14,663 nt of DNA from Candidatus Magasanikbacteria bacterium RIFCSPHIGHO2_02_FULL_47_14 (GTDB taxonomy: Bacteria; Patescibacteriota; Patescibacteriia; Magasanikbacterales; UBA922): NCBI GenBank assembly GCA_001784275.1, contig MFQB01000038.1, positions 1 to 14,663 on the forward strand. The letters run 5' to 3'. The position numbers and the translations under genes are program-made. The notes under the pieces are model-generated. The model was given only the letters and a program-made list of their open reading frames with translations, did no database searches and was not told the origin of the DNA. Below, in pieces: positions 1-7,309 of this stretch. Numbering within the stretch: position 1 is the stretch's first letter; the number at the start of each line of letters is the position of its first letter.

Positions 1-38
1 ACCCGAGAGACTCTGACGCAGGAGCGAGACACACGGCC

Positions 39-290
39 TCAGAATTCCGAGCATCGGACGATGGTATCGGCCGGGAGGTAGATGTACCGCGGTTCGGCCT
101 GCCCGGTTGCGACCGCGGCATGCAGATGCGGTTCGGGAGCCGCTGAGCGAGACAGCTTCCGATAACGTCCCAGACCCGGGCACAAGAATACCACGCCCGG
201 CCTCACCTCGGCGATCTTGACCTCTGGCCCATGCCAGTAGTCGATGACCACCGCCCAAAAGGCTGCCCACCATGTTTTAAAGAGTCCCAT
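39..290 (-). CDS. GC-rich small hypothetical protein (83 aa)
   Basis: I do not recognise this protein and assign no function. It has a Trp-rich, hydrophobic N-terminus (about residues 4-18, with WWAAFWAVV), then a basic middle and no obvious catalytic motif; it could associate with membrane, but a true membrane span is not clear. The start is well supported: AGGAGGG lies a few bases upstream of the ATG at 290. That is one of only two canonical Shine-Dalgarno sites in the window. Bases 1-240 are 154/240 G+C, far above the following transketolase, and GC falls abruptly at about 320 within the sequence CACCATTTTCAG. A perfect -35 (TTGACA, 334-339 on the minus strand) is followed 17 bp later only by a poor -10 (CAGGCT). 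Composition, SD and boundary motif match the second GC-rich gene at 9641-9895, although the proteins are not similar. Real gene: likely; function: unknown. Confidence 0.72.
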   Translation of the reverse strand: MGLFKTWWAAFWAVVIDYWHGPEVKIAEVRPGVVFLCPGLGRYRKLSRSAAPEPHLHAAVATGQAEPRYIYLPADTIVRCSEF

Positions 291-316
291 GAGACCCTCC
301 TTTTGCCGATAGCCTG

Positions 317-332
317 CACCATTTTCAGCATT
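317..332. repeat. Boundary motif shared with the second GC-rich block
   Basis: CACCATTTTCAGCATT marks the point where GC-rich sequence to its left gives way to AT-rich sequence. It resembles the right inverted repeat of the block at 9925-9946 (CACCATTTCAAATTCC) in the same orientation relative to the gene: it begins 27 nt upstream of the start codon here and 34 nt upstream there. The partner repeat, if there is one, would lie before base 1. Similarity was judged by eye. Confidence 0.45.
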
Positions 333-345
333 TTGTCAATTATTT

Positions 346-374
346 TTGCCTAAAATAAGATGAAACGTTATAAT
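346..374 (+). promoter_or_regulatory. Transketolase promoter
   Basis: TTGCCT (346-351), a 17-bp spacer and a perfect TATAAT (369-374). Transcription should start near 381, three bases before the ATG at 384, giving an almost leaderless mRNA. The possible upstream start at 360 lies between -35 and -10 and so cannot be used from this promoter. Confidence 0.75.
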
Positions 375-383
375 GTCTGCACT

Positions 384-2285
384 ATGTTTACCCAGCTCAC
401 ACCACCCCAAATAGACCTTCTCAAGGCCTTTTCACAGTCTTGCCGCCACTCTATCCTGGCCATGGTCACCAACGCTCAAAGTGGCCACCCCGGTGGCTCG
501 CTCGGATGCATCGACTACCTCTCTTTGCTCTATACCCAAGTCATCTCCCAGACCGGAGAACCCGTCGTTATATCGAATGGTCACATCTCCCCTGCAGTCT
601 ATAGTGTTTTGGCAGAGATGGGATACATTCCCAAGGAAGAGGCTGTTGCAGGATTTCGAAAAATCGGTCAACCGTACGAGGGCCATGTGACTCGGCATGT
701 GCCCGGGGTGTGGTACGGAACCGGCCCGCTTGGGTGTGGCATCTCGGCAGCTAGCGGCTTCGCATTAGCGCAAAAACTCTCTCACGAAACATCCTCGCAC
801 GTGTATGCCTTGGTTGGTGATGGCGAATCACAAGAAGGGCAGGTCTACGAGATGATGAACTTTGCGCATAAATACAAACTCAACAACTTCATTGTTTTTT
901 TGGACTACAACCACGTCCAGCTGTCTGATGGTTTGGAAAAAATAATGCCACTCACGCCAATGGCTCAGTGGCAGGCAGCAGGGTGGCAGGTAATTGAAGT
1001 GGACGGCCATGACTTTCAGGACATGTGGCGCGGACTGAACGAAGCGCATAAAGTAGTAGACAAACCAGTCCTCTTGCTTGCACACACCATTATGGGCAAA
1101 GGTGTAAACTTCATGGAAGAGACCGGGTTGGAACACAAGGCAGACTGGCATGGAAAGGCGCCGAAGGCAGAACAGGCGAAACCTGCGCTTGCAGCACTTG
1201 AACTGTCACCGGAACAACAAACACTCTTGGACACATTTCGCAACACTCAAATACACTGGAAACCAAAACAACCCGAGTTTCCTACACTTCTTTCAAAAGT
1301 GAATATTGATCCAGGCAAACCAATAGACTATCCGATTGACCAACTCACAGACTGTCGCACTGCTTATGGCAAAGCCCTTTTAAATCTTGCAAAAAATAAT
1401 ACACAGGTCGTAGCACTGACAGCTGACCTTGCCGACTCAGTAAAAACAAACTATGTGAAAGAAGAAATCCCAGAACGACACATCGAGTGTGGAATTGCCG
1501 AACAACATATGGTTTCTTGCTCCGGAGGCTTGAGTTTGGCAGGGTTTGTTCCATTTTGTTCAACCTTTGGAGCATTCATGACCAGCCGTGCCAAAGACCA
1601 GGCACGGGTGAATGATATCAACCAGGCAAACGTAAAAATGGTTGCGACCCACTGCGGCCTCTCTGTTGGCGAAGATGGACCAACGCATCAGGCGATCGAC
1701 GACATGGGATCAATGTTGGGGCTCTTCAACACGATGGTGATCGAACCGGCCGATGCAAATCACTGCGACCGAATCATCCGCTATATTGCATCTCACTATG
1801 GCAACTTCTACGTGCGCATGGGACGGCACAAGCTCCCGGTATTGATCAAGGAAAACGGTGAACCTCTCTTTGGCGGCGACTACGTCTATGAGTATGGACG
1901 ATGTGATGTACTGCGGTCCGGAACAGACATAACCCTCGTTGCAAGCGGCAGTGTCGCCTCAGAGGCTCTCAAGGCAGTTGAACAGTTGCAGACACAAAAA
2001 AATGTCCCGTCTGTGGAACTCATCATCGTCAGCTCACTAAAAAAATTTGACGAAACCCTCTTTACCTCCATTAAAAAAACAAAACGCGTTATCACAGTCG
2101 AAGACCATGGAACGCGTTCCGGGGTTGGTTCGCAGCTTGCTCGCGAACTTCTATTGCGCGACGTAGCCGTTGAAAAATTTCAGATGCTGGGAGTGGAAGA
2201 GTATCAACTCTCAGGCGATGCTCTTGAACTGTATGACGCTGCCGGTATTTCAGCACGCCATATCGCCCAAGCCTTACTCGCCTGA
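384..2285 (+). CDS. tkt: Transketolase
   Basis: Transketolase moves two-carbon ketol units between sugar phosphates in the non-oxidative pentose phosphate pathway, using thiamine diphosphate (ThDP) and a divalent metal in the cytoplasm. At 633 aa it is a full-length fused enzyme, not the split N/C pair found in some bacteria and archaea. Visible motifs are GHPGG (34-38), the TGPLG segment (113-117), the ThDP motif starting GDG (145-147) with the distal metal-ligand Asn at about 176, and in the C-terminal half ECGIAEQH, holding the conserved catalytic Glu, and GEDGPTHQ. I chose the ATG at 384 because the -10 box overlaps the eight extra codons of the longest frame (from 360). There is no Shine-Dalgarno, which fits leaderless initiation. 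The 3' end overlaps the convergent efp gene by 12 bp (2274-2285), so there is no room for an intergenic terminator. Confidence 0.96.
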   Translation: MFTQLTPPQIDLLKAFSQSCRHSILAMVTNAQSGHPGGSLGCIDYLSLLYTQVISQTGEPVVISNGHISPAVYSVLAEMGYIPKEEAVAGFRKIGQPYEGHVTRHVPGVWYGTGPLGCGISAASGFALAQKLSHETSSHVYALVGDGESQEGQVYEMMNFAHKYKLNNFIVFLDYNHVQLSDGLEKIMPLTPMAQWQAAGWQVIEVDGHDFQDMWRGLNEAHKVVDKPVLLLAHTIMGKGVNFMEETGLEHKADWHGKAPKAEQAKPALAALELSPEQQTLLDTFRNTQIHWKPKQPEFPTLLSKVNIDPGKPIDYPIDQLTDCRTAYGKALLNLAKNNTQVVALTADLADSVKTNYVKEEIPERHIECGIAEQHMVSCSGGLSLAGFVPFCSTFGAFMTSRAKDQARVNDINQANVKMVATHCGLSVGEDGPTHQAIDDMGSMLGLFNTMVIEPADANHCDRIIRYIASHYGNFYVRMGRHKLPVLIKENGEPLFGGDYVYEYGRCDVLRSGTDITLVASGSVASEALKAVEQLQTQKNVPSVELIIVSSLKKFDETLFTSIKKTKRVITVEDHGTRSGVGSQLARELLLRDVAVEKFQMLGVEEYQLSGDALELYDAAGISARHIAQALLA

Positions 2286-2840
2286 TCTTCCGCCGTAGTC
2301 ACCGGTTTCGGTATTCACTAAAATATTTTCCCCTTCTTTAATAAAGATGGGGACTTGCACCTTCAGTCCATTTTCCATTTCAGCTTCTTTTGTCACATTT
2401 CCACTGGCGCTGTCACCTTTTACTGCCGGCGGCGCCACCTTCACCATATATTGAATCTTTTTTGGCAACTCGACTGCAACGCAGGTGGTCTCATGGAACA
2501 TGCCAATCACGTCCAAACCTTCTTTTAAGTATTTAATATCCTCGCCCAGGACGTCGGCAGCAAGCTCCACAGTCTCATAGGTGCTTTGTACCATAAATGA
2601 GTAAAACTGCCCGCTCTTATATAAGTACTGCATGTTCTGTCGCGTCACCTGCACAATCTCAACCGATTCACCACTTTTGTAGGTAATCTCAATACTCTTC
2701 CCTGTGGTAATGCTCTTCATCTTTGTTTTGGTGAAGGCAGAACCTTTCCCTGGATTGACAAACTGAAAGTCAGTCACCACGTATAGGTCATTTTGATGTT
2801 GGATGACTGCTCCCTTGCGGATACCTGTTGTATCTCCCAT
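2274..2840 (-). CDS. efp: Translation elongation factor P
   Basis: EF-P binds ribosomes stalled on consecutive prolines and promotes peptide-bond formation. The 188-aa length is standard, with an N-terminal KOW-like domain followed by two OB-type domains. The acceptor loop is intact: NPGKGSAF places Lys32 where E. coli Lys34 carries the beta-lysyl modification. The C-terminal signature ending in ..VNTETGDYGGR is typical. It starts 9 nt after the stop of epmA, so enzyme and substrate are translated from one message. No Shine-Dalgarno is visible upstream of the ATG; translation probably depends on close coupling. The gene end overlaps the convergent transketolase gene. Confidence 0.97.
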   Translation of the reverse strand: MGDTTGIRKGAVIQHQNDLYVVTDFQFVNPGKGSAFTKTKMKSITTGKSIEITYKSGESVEIVQVTRQNMQYLYKSGQFYSFMVQSTYETVELAADVLGEDIKYLKEGLDVIGMFHETTCVAVELPKKIQYMVKVAPPAVKGDSASGNVTKEAEMENGLKVQVPIFIKEGENILVNTETGDYGGRSGE

Positions 2841-2849
2841 AAAATATAA

Positions 2850-3821
2850 CTAAAGAAATAGTTTTGACGCTGGCAATACTAACACATCATCAATGTCTTT
2901 GCAACCTGCCAAAACCTGTACAAGACGGTCAAACCCCAGGGCAACTCCGGCTGCCGGCGGCATAGATCGTACGGCTTCGATAAACTCTGGGTCGATCTCA
3001 AATACGTCTTTCCCAAGCTTTTGTCTCAAGGCTCGTTCTTCTGTCAGACGTTTGAGTTGTTCATCAGCATTGGTAAGTTCAGTAAAGGCATTCGCAATTT
3101 CAACTCCCTCGATATACACCTCAAACCGTTCCGCGTACCGCGGATCGTCGGCGGATATTTTGGATAACGCCGCCATCTGGGCTGGATAATGATGTACTAT
3201 CACAGGACCCTGCTCGGCAAGGCGTGGCTCTATCTCATTGAGAAAGATCCGATAAAATAAGTCCTCATACTGTTCGTCCGCGTCTGGGTGGTATCCTTTA
3301 GACATACAAGCAGCAAAGAGGGCCTCAGCTGTCAGAAGTGTGTCCAAGTTCAAGTCAGCATACTCTTTCCACAACTGCCTCATATGCAGCCTCTCAAACG
3401 ACTGTGCATACCCCAAACTTTGAAACAACTGCTCAACGTCTTGCATTAACGCAGACATATCTTCGTGTGCGCGATACCACTCGATCATGGTGAACTCTGG
3501 ATTATGCATACCGCCAAAACTTTCGCAGTCGCGAAAGGTCTTTCCCAGAAAAAAAATCTTCTCATACCCGGCAGTGAGCATCTTTTTCATGGTGTACTCA
3601 GGAGAAGTATGCAAATACCCTGCAAACGTCTTTCCTAGTTCATTGTGAAGCACCAAAGGTATGGGGTTGAGATATGGTTCTTGCCCAGGGAGACGCACTA
3701 CCAGTGGCGTTTCAACCTCGGTGAATCCTTTGGACCAAAAAAACTCTCGGGTTTGTTTTAACATACGCCAGCGAGTGTCCAGGGCCGGACGTTGTTTTTG
3801 AATATGCTCAACGTGTTTCAT
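2850..3821 (-). CDS. epmA: EF-P lysine ligase EpmA (LysRS paralogue, PoxA/GenX)
   Basis: EpmA resembles the catalytic core of class II lysyl-tRNA synthetase without the anticodon-binding domain, and attaches (beta-)lysine to EF-P instead of tRNA. The 323-aa length matches E. coli EpmA (325 aa) and is too short for a LysRS. Class II motifs are clear: TSPEYTMK (72-79), the motif 2 region FRDCE...HNPEFTMIEWYR (96-117), the GVEIANAFTELT lysine-pocket segment, and motif 3 GVALGFDRL near the C-terminus. It is directly followed by efp (9 nt), which strongly supports the assignment. In E. coli the substrate (R)-beta-lysine comes from EpmB; no EpmB-like radical SAM gene is in this window. No convincing promoter was found upstream; TATGCT at about 3837-3842 is the best -10 candidate. 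Confidence 0.93.
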   Translation of the reverse strand: MKHVEHIQKQRPALDTRWRMLKQTREFFWSKGFTEVETPLVVRLPGQEPYLNPIPLVLHNELGKTFAGYLHTSPEYTMKKMLTAGYEKIFFLGKTFRDCESFGGMHNPEFTMIEWYRAHEDMSALMQDVEQLFQSLGYAQSFERLHMRQLWKEYADLNLDTLLTAEALFAACMSKGYHPDADEQYEDLFYRIFLNEIEPRLAEQGPVIVHHYPAQMAALSKISADDPRYAERFEVYIEGVEIANAFTELTNADEQLKRLTEERALRQKLGKDVFEIDPEFIEAVRSMPPAAGVALGFDRLVQVLAGCKDIDDVLVLPASKLFL

Positions 3822-3852
3822 ATAACTGTTTCATCCTAGCATACATTATTTC

Positions 3853-3881
3853 TTACCTCAAATCGTAAAACATGATATACT
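3853..3881 (+). promoter_or_regulatory. Promoter of the DUF1003-mgtC operon
   Basis: TTACCT (3853-3858), 17 bp, then TATACT (3876-3881), preceded by TGA, which makes an extended -10. The predicted start near 3888 leaves a leader of about 9 nt before the ATG at 3897, again close to leaderless. Confidence 0.6.
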
Positions 3882-3896
3882 TTTTACGCCTGTCAT

Positions 3897-4301
3897 ATGA
3901 ATGAACATCCGATTATTAACCATAAAAAAGACTTAAGCCGCGGTCAGCGCGCCGCCGACCGCATGACTGCATTTCTTGGCAGCTGGGCATTTATTTTGCT
4001 GTTCATTTTCTTTCTCGTAATTTGGATGATAATCAATATTCTGGCTGCAATGTACAGATGGGACCCGTATCCTTTTATTCTTCTCAACTTGGTACTCTCA
4101 TGCATCGCGGCCATCCAGGGACCGGTCATCATGATGAGTCAAAACCGACACACCGACCGAGATCGTGTGGCTGCGAAATACGACTATGCCGTAAATCGTA
4201 AAGCAGAAAAAGAAATTCAGTTGATCCAAAAAGAGTTACATATAATTAAACAACTTCTCGATACGTCTTCACGAAAAAAAACAACTAAAAAGCATATATG
4301 A
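3897..4301 (+). CDS. DUF1003 membrane protein
   Basis: A 134-aa DUF1003-family inner-membrane protein of unknown biochemical role. The family signature is well kept: GSWAFILLF at the start of the first helix (about 28-50), the DPYPFILLNL segment, a second helix (about 60-79) ending in GPVIMMSQNRH, then a cytoplasmic tail with DRVAAKYDYAVNRKAEKEI, a charged and probably helical stretch, and a Lys-rich end. The stop overlaps the next gene's start (ATGA, 4298-4301), so it is translationally coupled to an MgtC-family protein. This suggests a joint role at the membrane, but that is inference. No Shine-Dalgarno is present; the short leader from the promoter just upstream explains this. Confidence 0.9.
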   Translation: MNEHPIINHKKDLSRGQRAADRMTAFLGSWAFILLFIFFLVIWMIINILAAMYRWDPYPFILLNLVLSCIAAIQGPVIMMSQNRHTDRDRVAAKYDYAVNRKAEKEIQLIQKELHIIKQLLDTSSRKKTTKKHI

Positions 4302-4696
4302 ACTTGGTTCTTCTTTCATCTTACTTGTTGTTATCTGCTGTTTTGGGCGGCATCATTGGCTGGCAACGACACCACATGGGAAAAAACGCCGGTTTCCGAA
4401 CGTTCTCTTTAGTTTCTTTTGGTGCGACCCTGTATACACTCTTGTCGGTTTATGGTTTCACCGCAGAACCTTCGCGTGTGGCTGCTCAAATTCTGACCGG
4501 TATTGGGTTTATTGGCGCCGGTATCATCATGCATAAACGTGACAATACGGTTGATGGGCTTACCACGGCAGCCAGCTTTTGGGCCATGGCTGCAATCGGC
4601 ATGGCAGTCGGCCTGGGGTGGGTTGCCCTTGCTGTCATGGCAACTGTAATTATGTTTGTCCTTCTCTCCTTCCCGGATAAAGAAATCTTCCGTTAA
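4298..4696 (+). CDS. MgtC/SapB-family membrane protein (short form)
   Basis: A 132-aa hydrophobic protein consisting only of the MgtC/SapB membrane domain; the C-terminal soluble domain of Salmonella-type MgtC is absent. Family blocks are GGIIGWQRH, NAGFRTFSLVSFGATLYTLLS, RVAAQILTGIGFIGAGIIM and NTVDGLTTAASFWAMAAIGMAVG, spread over about four membrane segments. The usual Glu of the GxxxGxER motif reads Gln here (GWQRH). Family members are linked to Mg2+ limitation, acid or F-ATPase regulation, but the role of short forms is poorly defined, so no symbol is given. It overlaps the DUF1003 stop codon by 4 nt. A hairpin follows at 4702-4726, but on this strand it lacks a U-tract. Confidence 0.9.
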   Translation: MNLVLLSSYLLLSAVLGGIIGWQRHHMGKNAGFRTFSLVSFGATLYTLLSVYGFTAEPSRVAAQILTGIGFIGAGIIMHKRDNTVDGLTTAASFWAMAAIGMAVGLGWVALAVMATVIMFVLLSFPDKEIFR

Positions 4697-4761
4697 ACTA
4701 AACTCCACCCTTTGGAAAGGTGGAGTCAGTGCCATACAGTCTAGGGGATGACTGTTATGAT
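4695..4761 (-). ncRNA. Candidate small RNA antisense to the mgtC operon 3' end
   Basis: Downstream of a consensus minus-strand promoter there is no gene, only about 67 nt that can fold into two hairpins. Hairpin 1: ACAGTC (4755-4750) pairs with GACTGT (4741-4736) around an 8-nt loop, AUCCCCUA. Hairpin 2: ACTCCACC (4726-4719) pairs with GGTGGAGT (4709-4702) around a 9-nt loop, followed by TTTAGTTT, a weak intrinsic-terminator tail. Its 3' end lies at the stop codon of the mgtC-family gene, so it would pair with that mRNA's 3' UTR. No known RNA family was recognised. Confidence 0.45.
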
Positions 4762-4768
4762 AAGTTTT

Positions 4769-4797
4769 ATTATACCACAGCAAAAAAAGACAGGCAA
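4769..4797 (-). promoter_or_regulatory. Orphan consensus promoter driving the candidate sRNA
   Basis: On the minus strand: TTGCCT (4797-4792), exactly 17 bp, then TATAAT (4774-4769), with TGG immediately before the -10 (extended -10). The -35/-10 pair is identical to that of the transketolase promoter, yet it points away from the znuB stop codon towards a stretch with no reading frame. Confidence 0.6.
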
Positions 4798-4821
4798 CAA
4801 GGCTGTGAATGGTTGTGGAAA

Positions 4822-5631
4822 CTATTGATTCCTGATAAAAAGATGGGCCGCTGAGGCTAGGGCAAAGAGAGTTGCCCCAAAGAGGACAATGGTGGCCCCA
4901 CTGGGCAAGTTCAGCCAATACGACAAAAATAAGCCAAAAACCACAATGACTACCGAAAGCAAAATACCATTGCGGCGAAAACTCCTAAAAGAAGAAGAAA
5001 ACAACTTGCTAATGGAGCTCGGAATAACCAGGAGTGCGCTCACAAGAATAACTCCCAAAAGTTTAATAGATAACACTACTGTCACTGCTGTAACAGAGTA
5101 GAGCAACAGGTCATAGCCCCATCGTGACAAACCATGCAAGTATCCGCCTTCGGGATCTATGGTCATGAAGGTTAGCTGGCGAGTAAAAAAAGCCAGCAAT
5201 AAAAATACAATAACTCCAAATACTTCAGTGACAACAAGGTCACTGATTTTTATTGACAAGATATTTCCAAACAAAAAACTGACAAGTTCCGGCTGGTATC
5301 CTTGAAAAAATCGCAACAAAATAACACCCAACGCAAGCCCACTGGTGCATAAGATACCCACGGCTGCATCACTCGCAATAACCGTTCTTCGTTCAATAAT
5401 AAATATCGCCGCTGCAGTCAACAGGCTGACTAAAATTGCCACGGGCAGTGGTGCCCATCCGGCGAGCAATGCCAAGGCAACTCCGGTAAGCGATGCGTTC
5501 GCAATACCTTCACCGATAAAACTCATTCTGCGTGAAACGACGTACACTCCAACCCAGCCCACCAGAACTGCGGTAATTATTCCGGCAAGTAACGCCCGCT
5601 GCATGAATGGAAGCGCAAGAAAATCAAACAT
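4822..5631 (-). CDS. znuB: Metal ABC transporter permease (ZnuB family)
   Basis: A 269-aa integral membrane permease of the ABC-3 family (zinc/manganese uptake) with about eight hydrophobic segments. Recognisable blocks include GWVGVYVVSRRMSFIGEGIA near the N-terminus, DAAVGILCTSGLALGVI in the middle and LLGVILVSALLVIPSS in the C-terminal half. I place the start at ATG 5631 (MFDFLALPFMQRALLAG), one base after the TAA of znuC; the longest frame starts at 5694 inside znuC and is not needed. It is the last gene of the znuA-znuC-znuB operon. No classical terminator follows directly; an sRNA promoter begins only about 25 bp downstream. Metal specificity (Zn or Mn) cannot be read from the sequence. 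Confidence 0.92.
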   Translation of the reverse strand: MFDFLALPFMQRALLAGIITAVLVGWVGVYVVSRRMSFIGEGIANASLTGVALALLAGWAPLPVAILVSLLTAAAIFIIERRTVIASDAAVGILCTSGLALGVILLRFFQGYQPELVSFLFGNILSIKISDLVVTEVFGVIVFLLLAFFTRQLTFMTIDPEGGYLHGLSRWGYDLLLYSVTAVTVVLSIKLLGVILVSALLVIPSSISKLFSSSFRSFRRNGILLSVVIVVFGLFLSYWLNLPSGATIVLFGATLFALASAAHLFIRNQ

Positions 5632-5632
5632 A

Positions 5633-6367
5633 TTATTTGTCACAGTGGTGATGATAGGCGCCTGCCAAATGACCGTACATCTCCTGAAGTACATCTTTGG
5701 TGATCACTTGTTTTGGCACACCATGGCATACCAGTCGTTTGTTGAGACAAATCACCTGAGTAGCAAAGCTAAATACAATATCTAACTCGTGTGAAATGAG
5801 GAGCACTGTCACACCACGTTCTTCATTTAACTTACGAATGAAGTCATAAATCGTTTTTTCTGCAGCCACATCGATTCCGGTCGCCGGTTCGTCTAGTATC
5901 AAAATATCTTTATGATGCAAAATGGCACGAGCAATCATGACCCGCTGAAATTGGCCGCCTGACAAAGCACCGAGTTGATGATCTGCGATATTCGGGAGTC
6001 CTACCTCTTGTAATGCTCGATCAACCATACTCGTGCGCGTATGTTCCTTTTCTTCACAAGCCGCCAGCATTAAAAACTCATGCACTGTAATTGGTACGGT
6101 TCGGTCAAAAGTAAACCGTTGAGGAACATATCCAATTCGCTCTCTGGCAACTTGCGGCTTCTGCCCGTCGATCAAGACCGTTCCATGTGTTGGTGTTTCA
6201 AGCCCCAGGAGAATTTTTACAAGGGTCGACTTCCCTGCTCCGTTAGGCCCGATAATGGCCAACACAGAACCGGAAGAAACCGCGAAGGAGATATCTTCCA
6301 ACACGGTTTGCTTCTGATAGGTCTTATTAAGGTTGCTTACCTCAATAATCGGTGTGCTTTGGGTCAT
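5633..6367 (-). CDS. znuC: Metal ABC transporter ATP-binding protein (ZnuC family)
   Basis: The 244-aa ATPase of the metal importer. All ABC motifs are intact: Walker A GPNGAGKST (40-48), Q-loop Gln83 in YVPQ, signature LSGGQFQR (135-142), Walker B ILILDEP (155-161) and switch His193 in SHELD. An HHH run near the C-terminus (AYHHHCDK) may bind metal; this is speculation. It follows znuA after 8 nt and is separated from znuB by a single base, so the three are one transcript. No Shine-Dalgarno is visible before the ATG. Confidence 0.94.
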   Translation of the reverse strand: MTQSTPIIEVSNLNKTYQKQTVLEDISFAVSSGSVLAIIGPNGAGKSTLVKILLGLETPTHGTVLIDGQKPQVARERIGYVPQRFTFDRTVPITVHEFLMLAACEEKEHTRTSMVDRALQEVGLPNIADHQLGALSGGQFQRVMIARAILHHKDILILDEPATGIDVAAEKTIYDFIRKLNEERGVTVLLISHELDIVFSFATQVICLNKRLVCHGVPKQVITKDVLQEMYGHLAGAYHHHCDK

Positions 6368-6375
6368 GAGAAAAG

Positions 6376-7293
6376 TTACTTCTGAAGTGATTGTACAATT
6401 TGGTTTACATTAAAGTCAATCAACTCAACATACGACTCTCGTCCTTCAAGGCCGCCAATCGGATCAAGCGTGCCAAGGTTGAGGTTGTTATCACTGGCAA
6501 ATGTTCTTAACGAGTCTTGTGACAACTGCGGCTCAAGGAAGAGATACTGGATGTTATACTGTTTGATCTCACGTTGAATCTCTTCTAAATACTTTGGTGT
6601 TGGTTCCTTCCCCGGGAAGGGCTCAAAGGTCCCCACGATATTTAGACCAAAGTGATCGGCAAAGTAGTAAAATGCATCATGAAACGTAAGAATGTCTTTG
6701 GCTGGCAGTGCAGCAATAGCCACCCTCCACTCCCTGTCTTTCTCTGCAATTTGTTGCTTCAGTTTTTTTGCACGCGCAGCAAAATCCTCACTATGTTCTG
6801 GGGTAAGGGCACTCAGCTCTTTAGTAATTGTGTCAATAATAATAGGGGCATTTGCTGGAGAGAGCCAGTAGTGTGGGTCTGTGGGCCCCTCTTCTTCGTC
6901 ATGAGATGGACGGATTGAAATACCTTGGCTGACGTCGACAACTTTTGAACCTGGAATGTTTTGAGATATGGCTTCTGTCCATGTGTTATCTAAGTTTTGT
7001 CCAATGGCAAAAATAAAATCGGTCCCTTGGAGTTGCTTCAACTTGCCCGAGGTCAACTCAAAGTAGTGCTCACTCACGTTTGGATCAATAATAACCTGGG
7101 TTTCAACATCATTCCCACCAATCTGACGTACCAGGTCGAAGAGTGGAAAAATTGTGGCAGCCACTTTTGGAGTATCTTTACCCACCTGTTCCGGCGACTT
7201 TTGGTTTACCATGCCGCATCCTGCCCCTGCAAACATCAACACCACTCCTACCAGGATAAGTTGTCTCCAGCTATTTTTCATACTCACTGTCAT
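6376..7293 (-). CDS. znuA: Metal ABC transporter substrate-binding lipoprotein (ZnuA family)
   Basis: Extracytoplasmic metal-binding protein of the cluster A-I (COG0803) type, which delivers Zn2+ or Mn2+ to ZnuB/ZnuC. The N-terminus is a lipoprotein signal, with a hydrophobic core ending in FAGAGC (Cys26 from this start), followed by a linker. Likely ligands, numbered from this start, are His76 (SEHYFE), His141 (DPHYWL), His205 (LTFHDAF) and Asp277 (TLDPIGG). A short acidic His-containing loop, HDEEEG, precedes DPHYW and is reminiscent of the His/acid loop of zinc-specific members. The first in-frame ATG (7332) lies inside the promoter and is excluded; ATG 7293 or 7281 (MKNSWRQ) are both plausible. 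Control is probably by a metal repressor at the palindrome between -35 and -10. Confidence 0.93.
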   Translation of the reverse strand: MTVSMKNSWRQLILVGVVLMFAGAGCGMVNQKSPEQVGKDTPKVAATIFPLFDLVRQIGGNDVETQVIIDPNVSEHYFELTSGKLKQLQGTDFIFAIGQNLDNTWTEAISQNIPGSKVVDVSQGISIRPSHDEEEGPTDPHYWLSPANAPIIIDTITKELSALTPEHSEDFAARAKKLKQQIAEKDREWRVAIAALPAKDILTFHDAFYYFADHFGLNIVGTFEPFPGKEPTPKYLEEIQREIKQYNIQYLFLEPQLSQDSLRTFASDNNLNLGTLDPIGGLEGRESYVELIDFNVNQIVQSLQK

Positions 7294-7309
7294 ACGTAAA
7301 ATATACCGT

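Noticed and set aside
360..383. Upstream ATG giving an eight-residue longer transketolase (MKRYNVCT...).
   Set aside because: The -10 box TATAAT lies inside these codons, so a transcript from this promoter starts after them, and the extra residues are not part of the family N-terminus.
4702..4726. Hairpin after the mgtC-family gene as its plus-strand intrinsic terminator.
   Set aside because: On the plus strand it is followed by CAGTGCC with no U-tract. On the minus strand it has a T-rich tail, so it fits the candidate sRNA better.
4409..4918. A 169-codon minus-strand frame across the mgtC-family gene, the sRNA region and the end of znuB.
   Set aside because: It lies opposite or out of frame with well-supported genes, has a Cys/His/Pro-rich random look and no start signal; it is a shadow.
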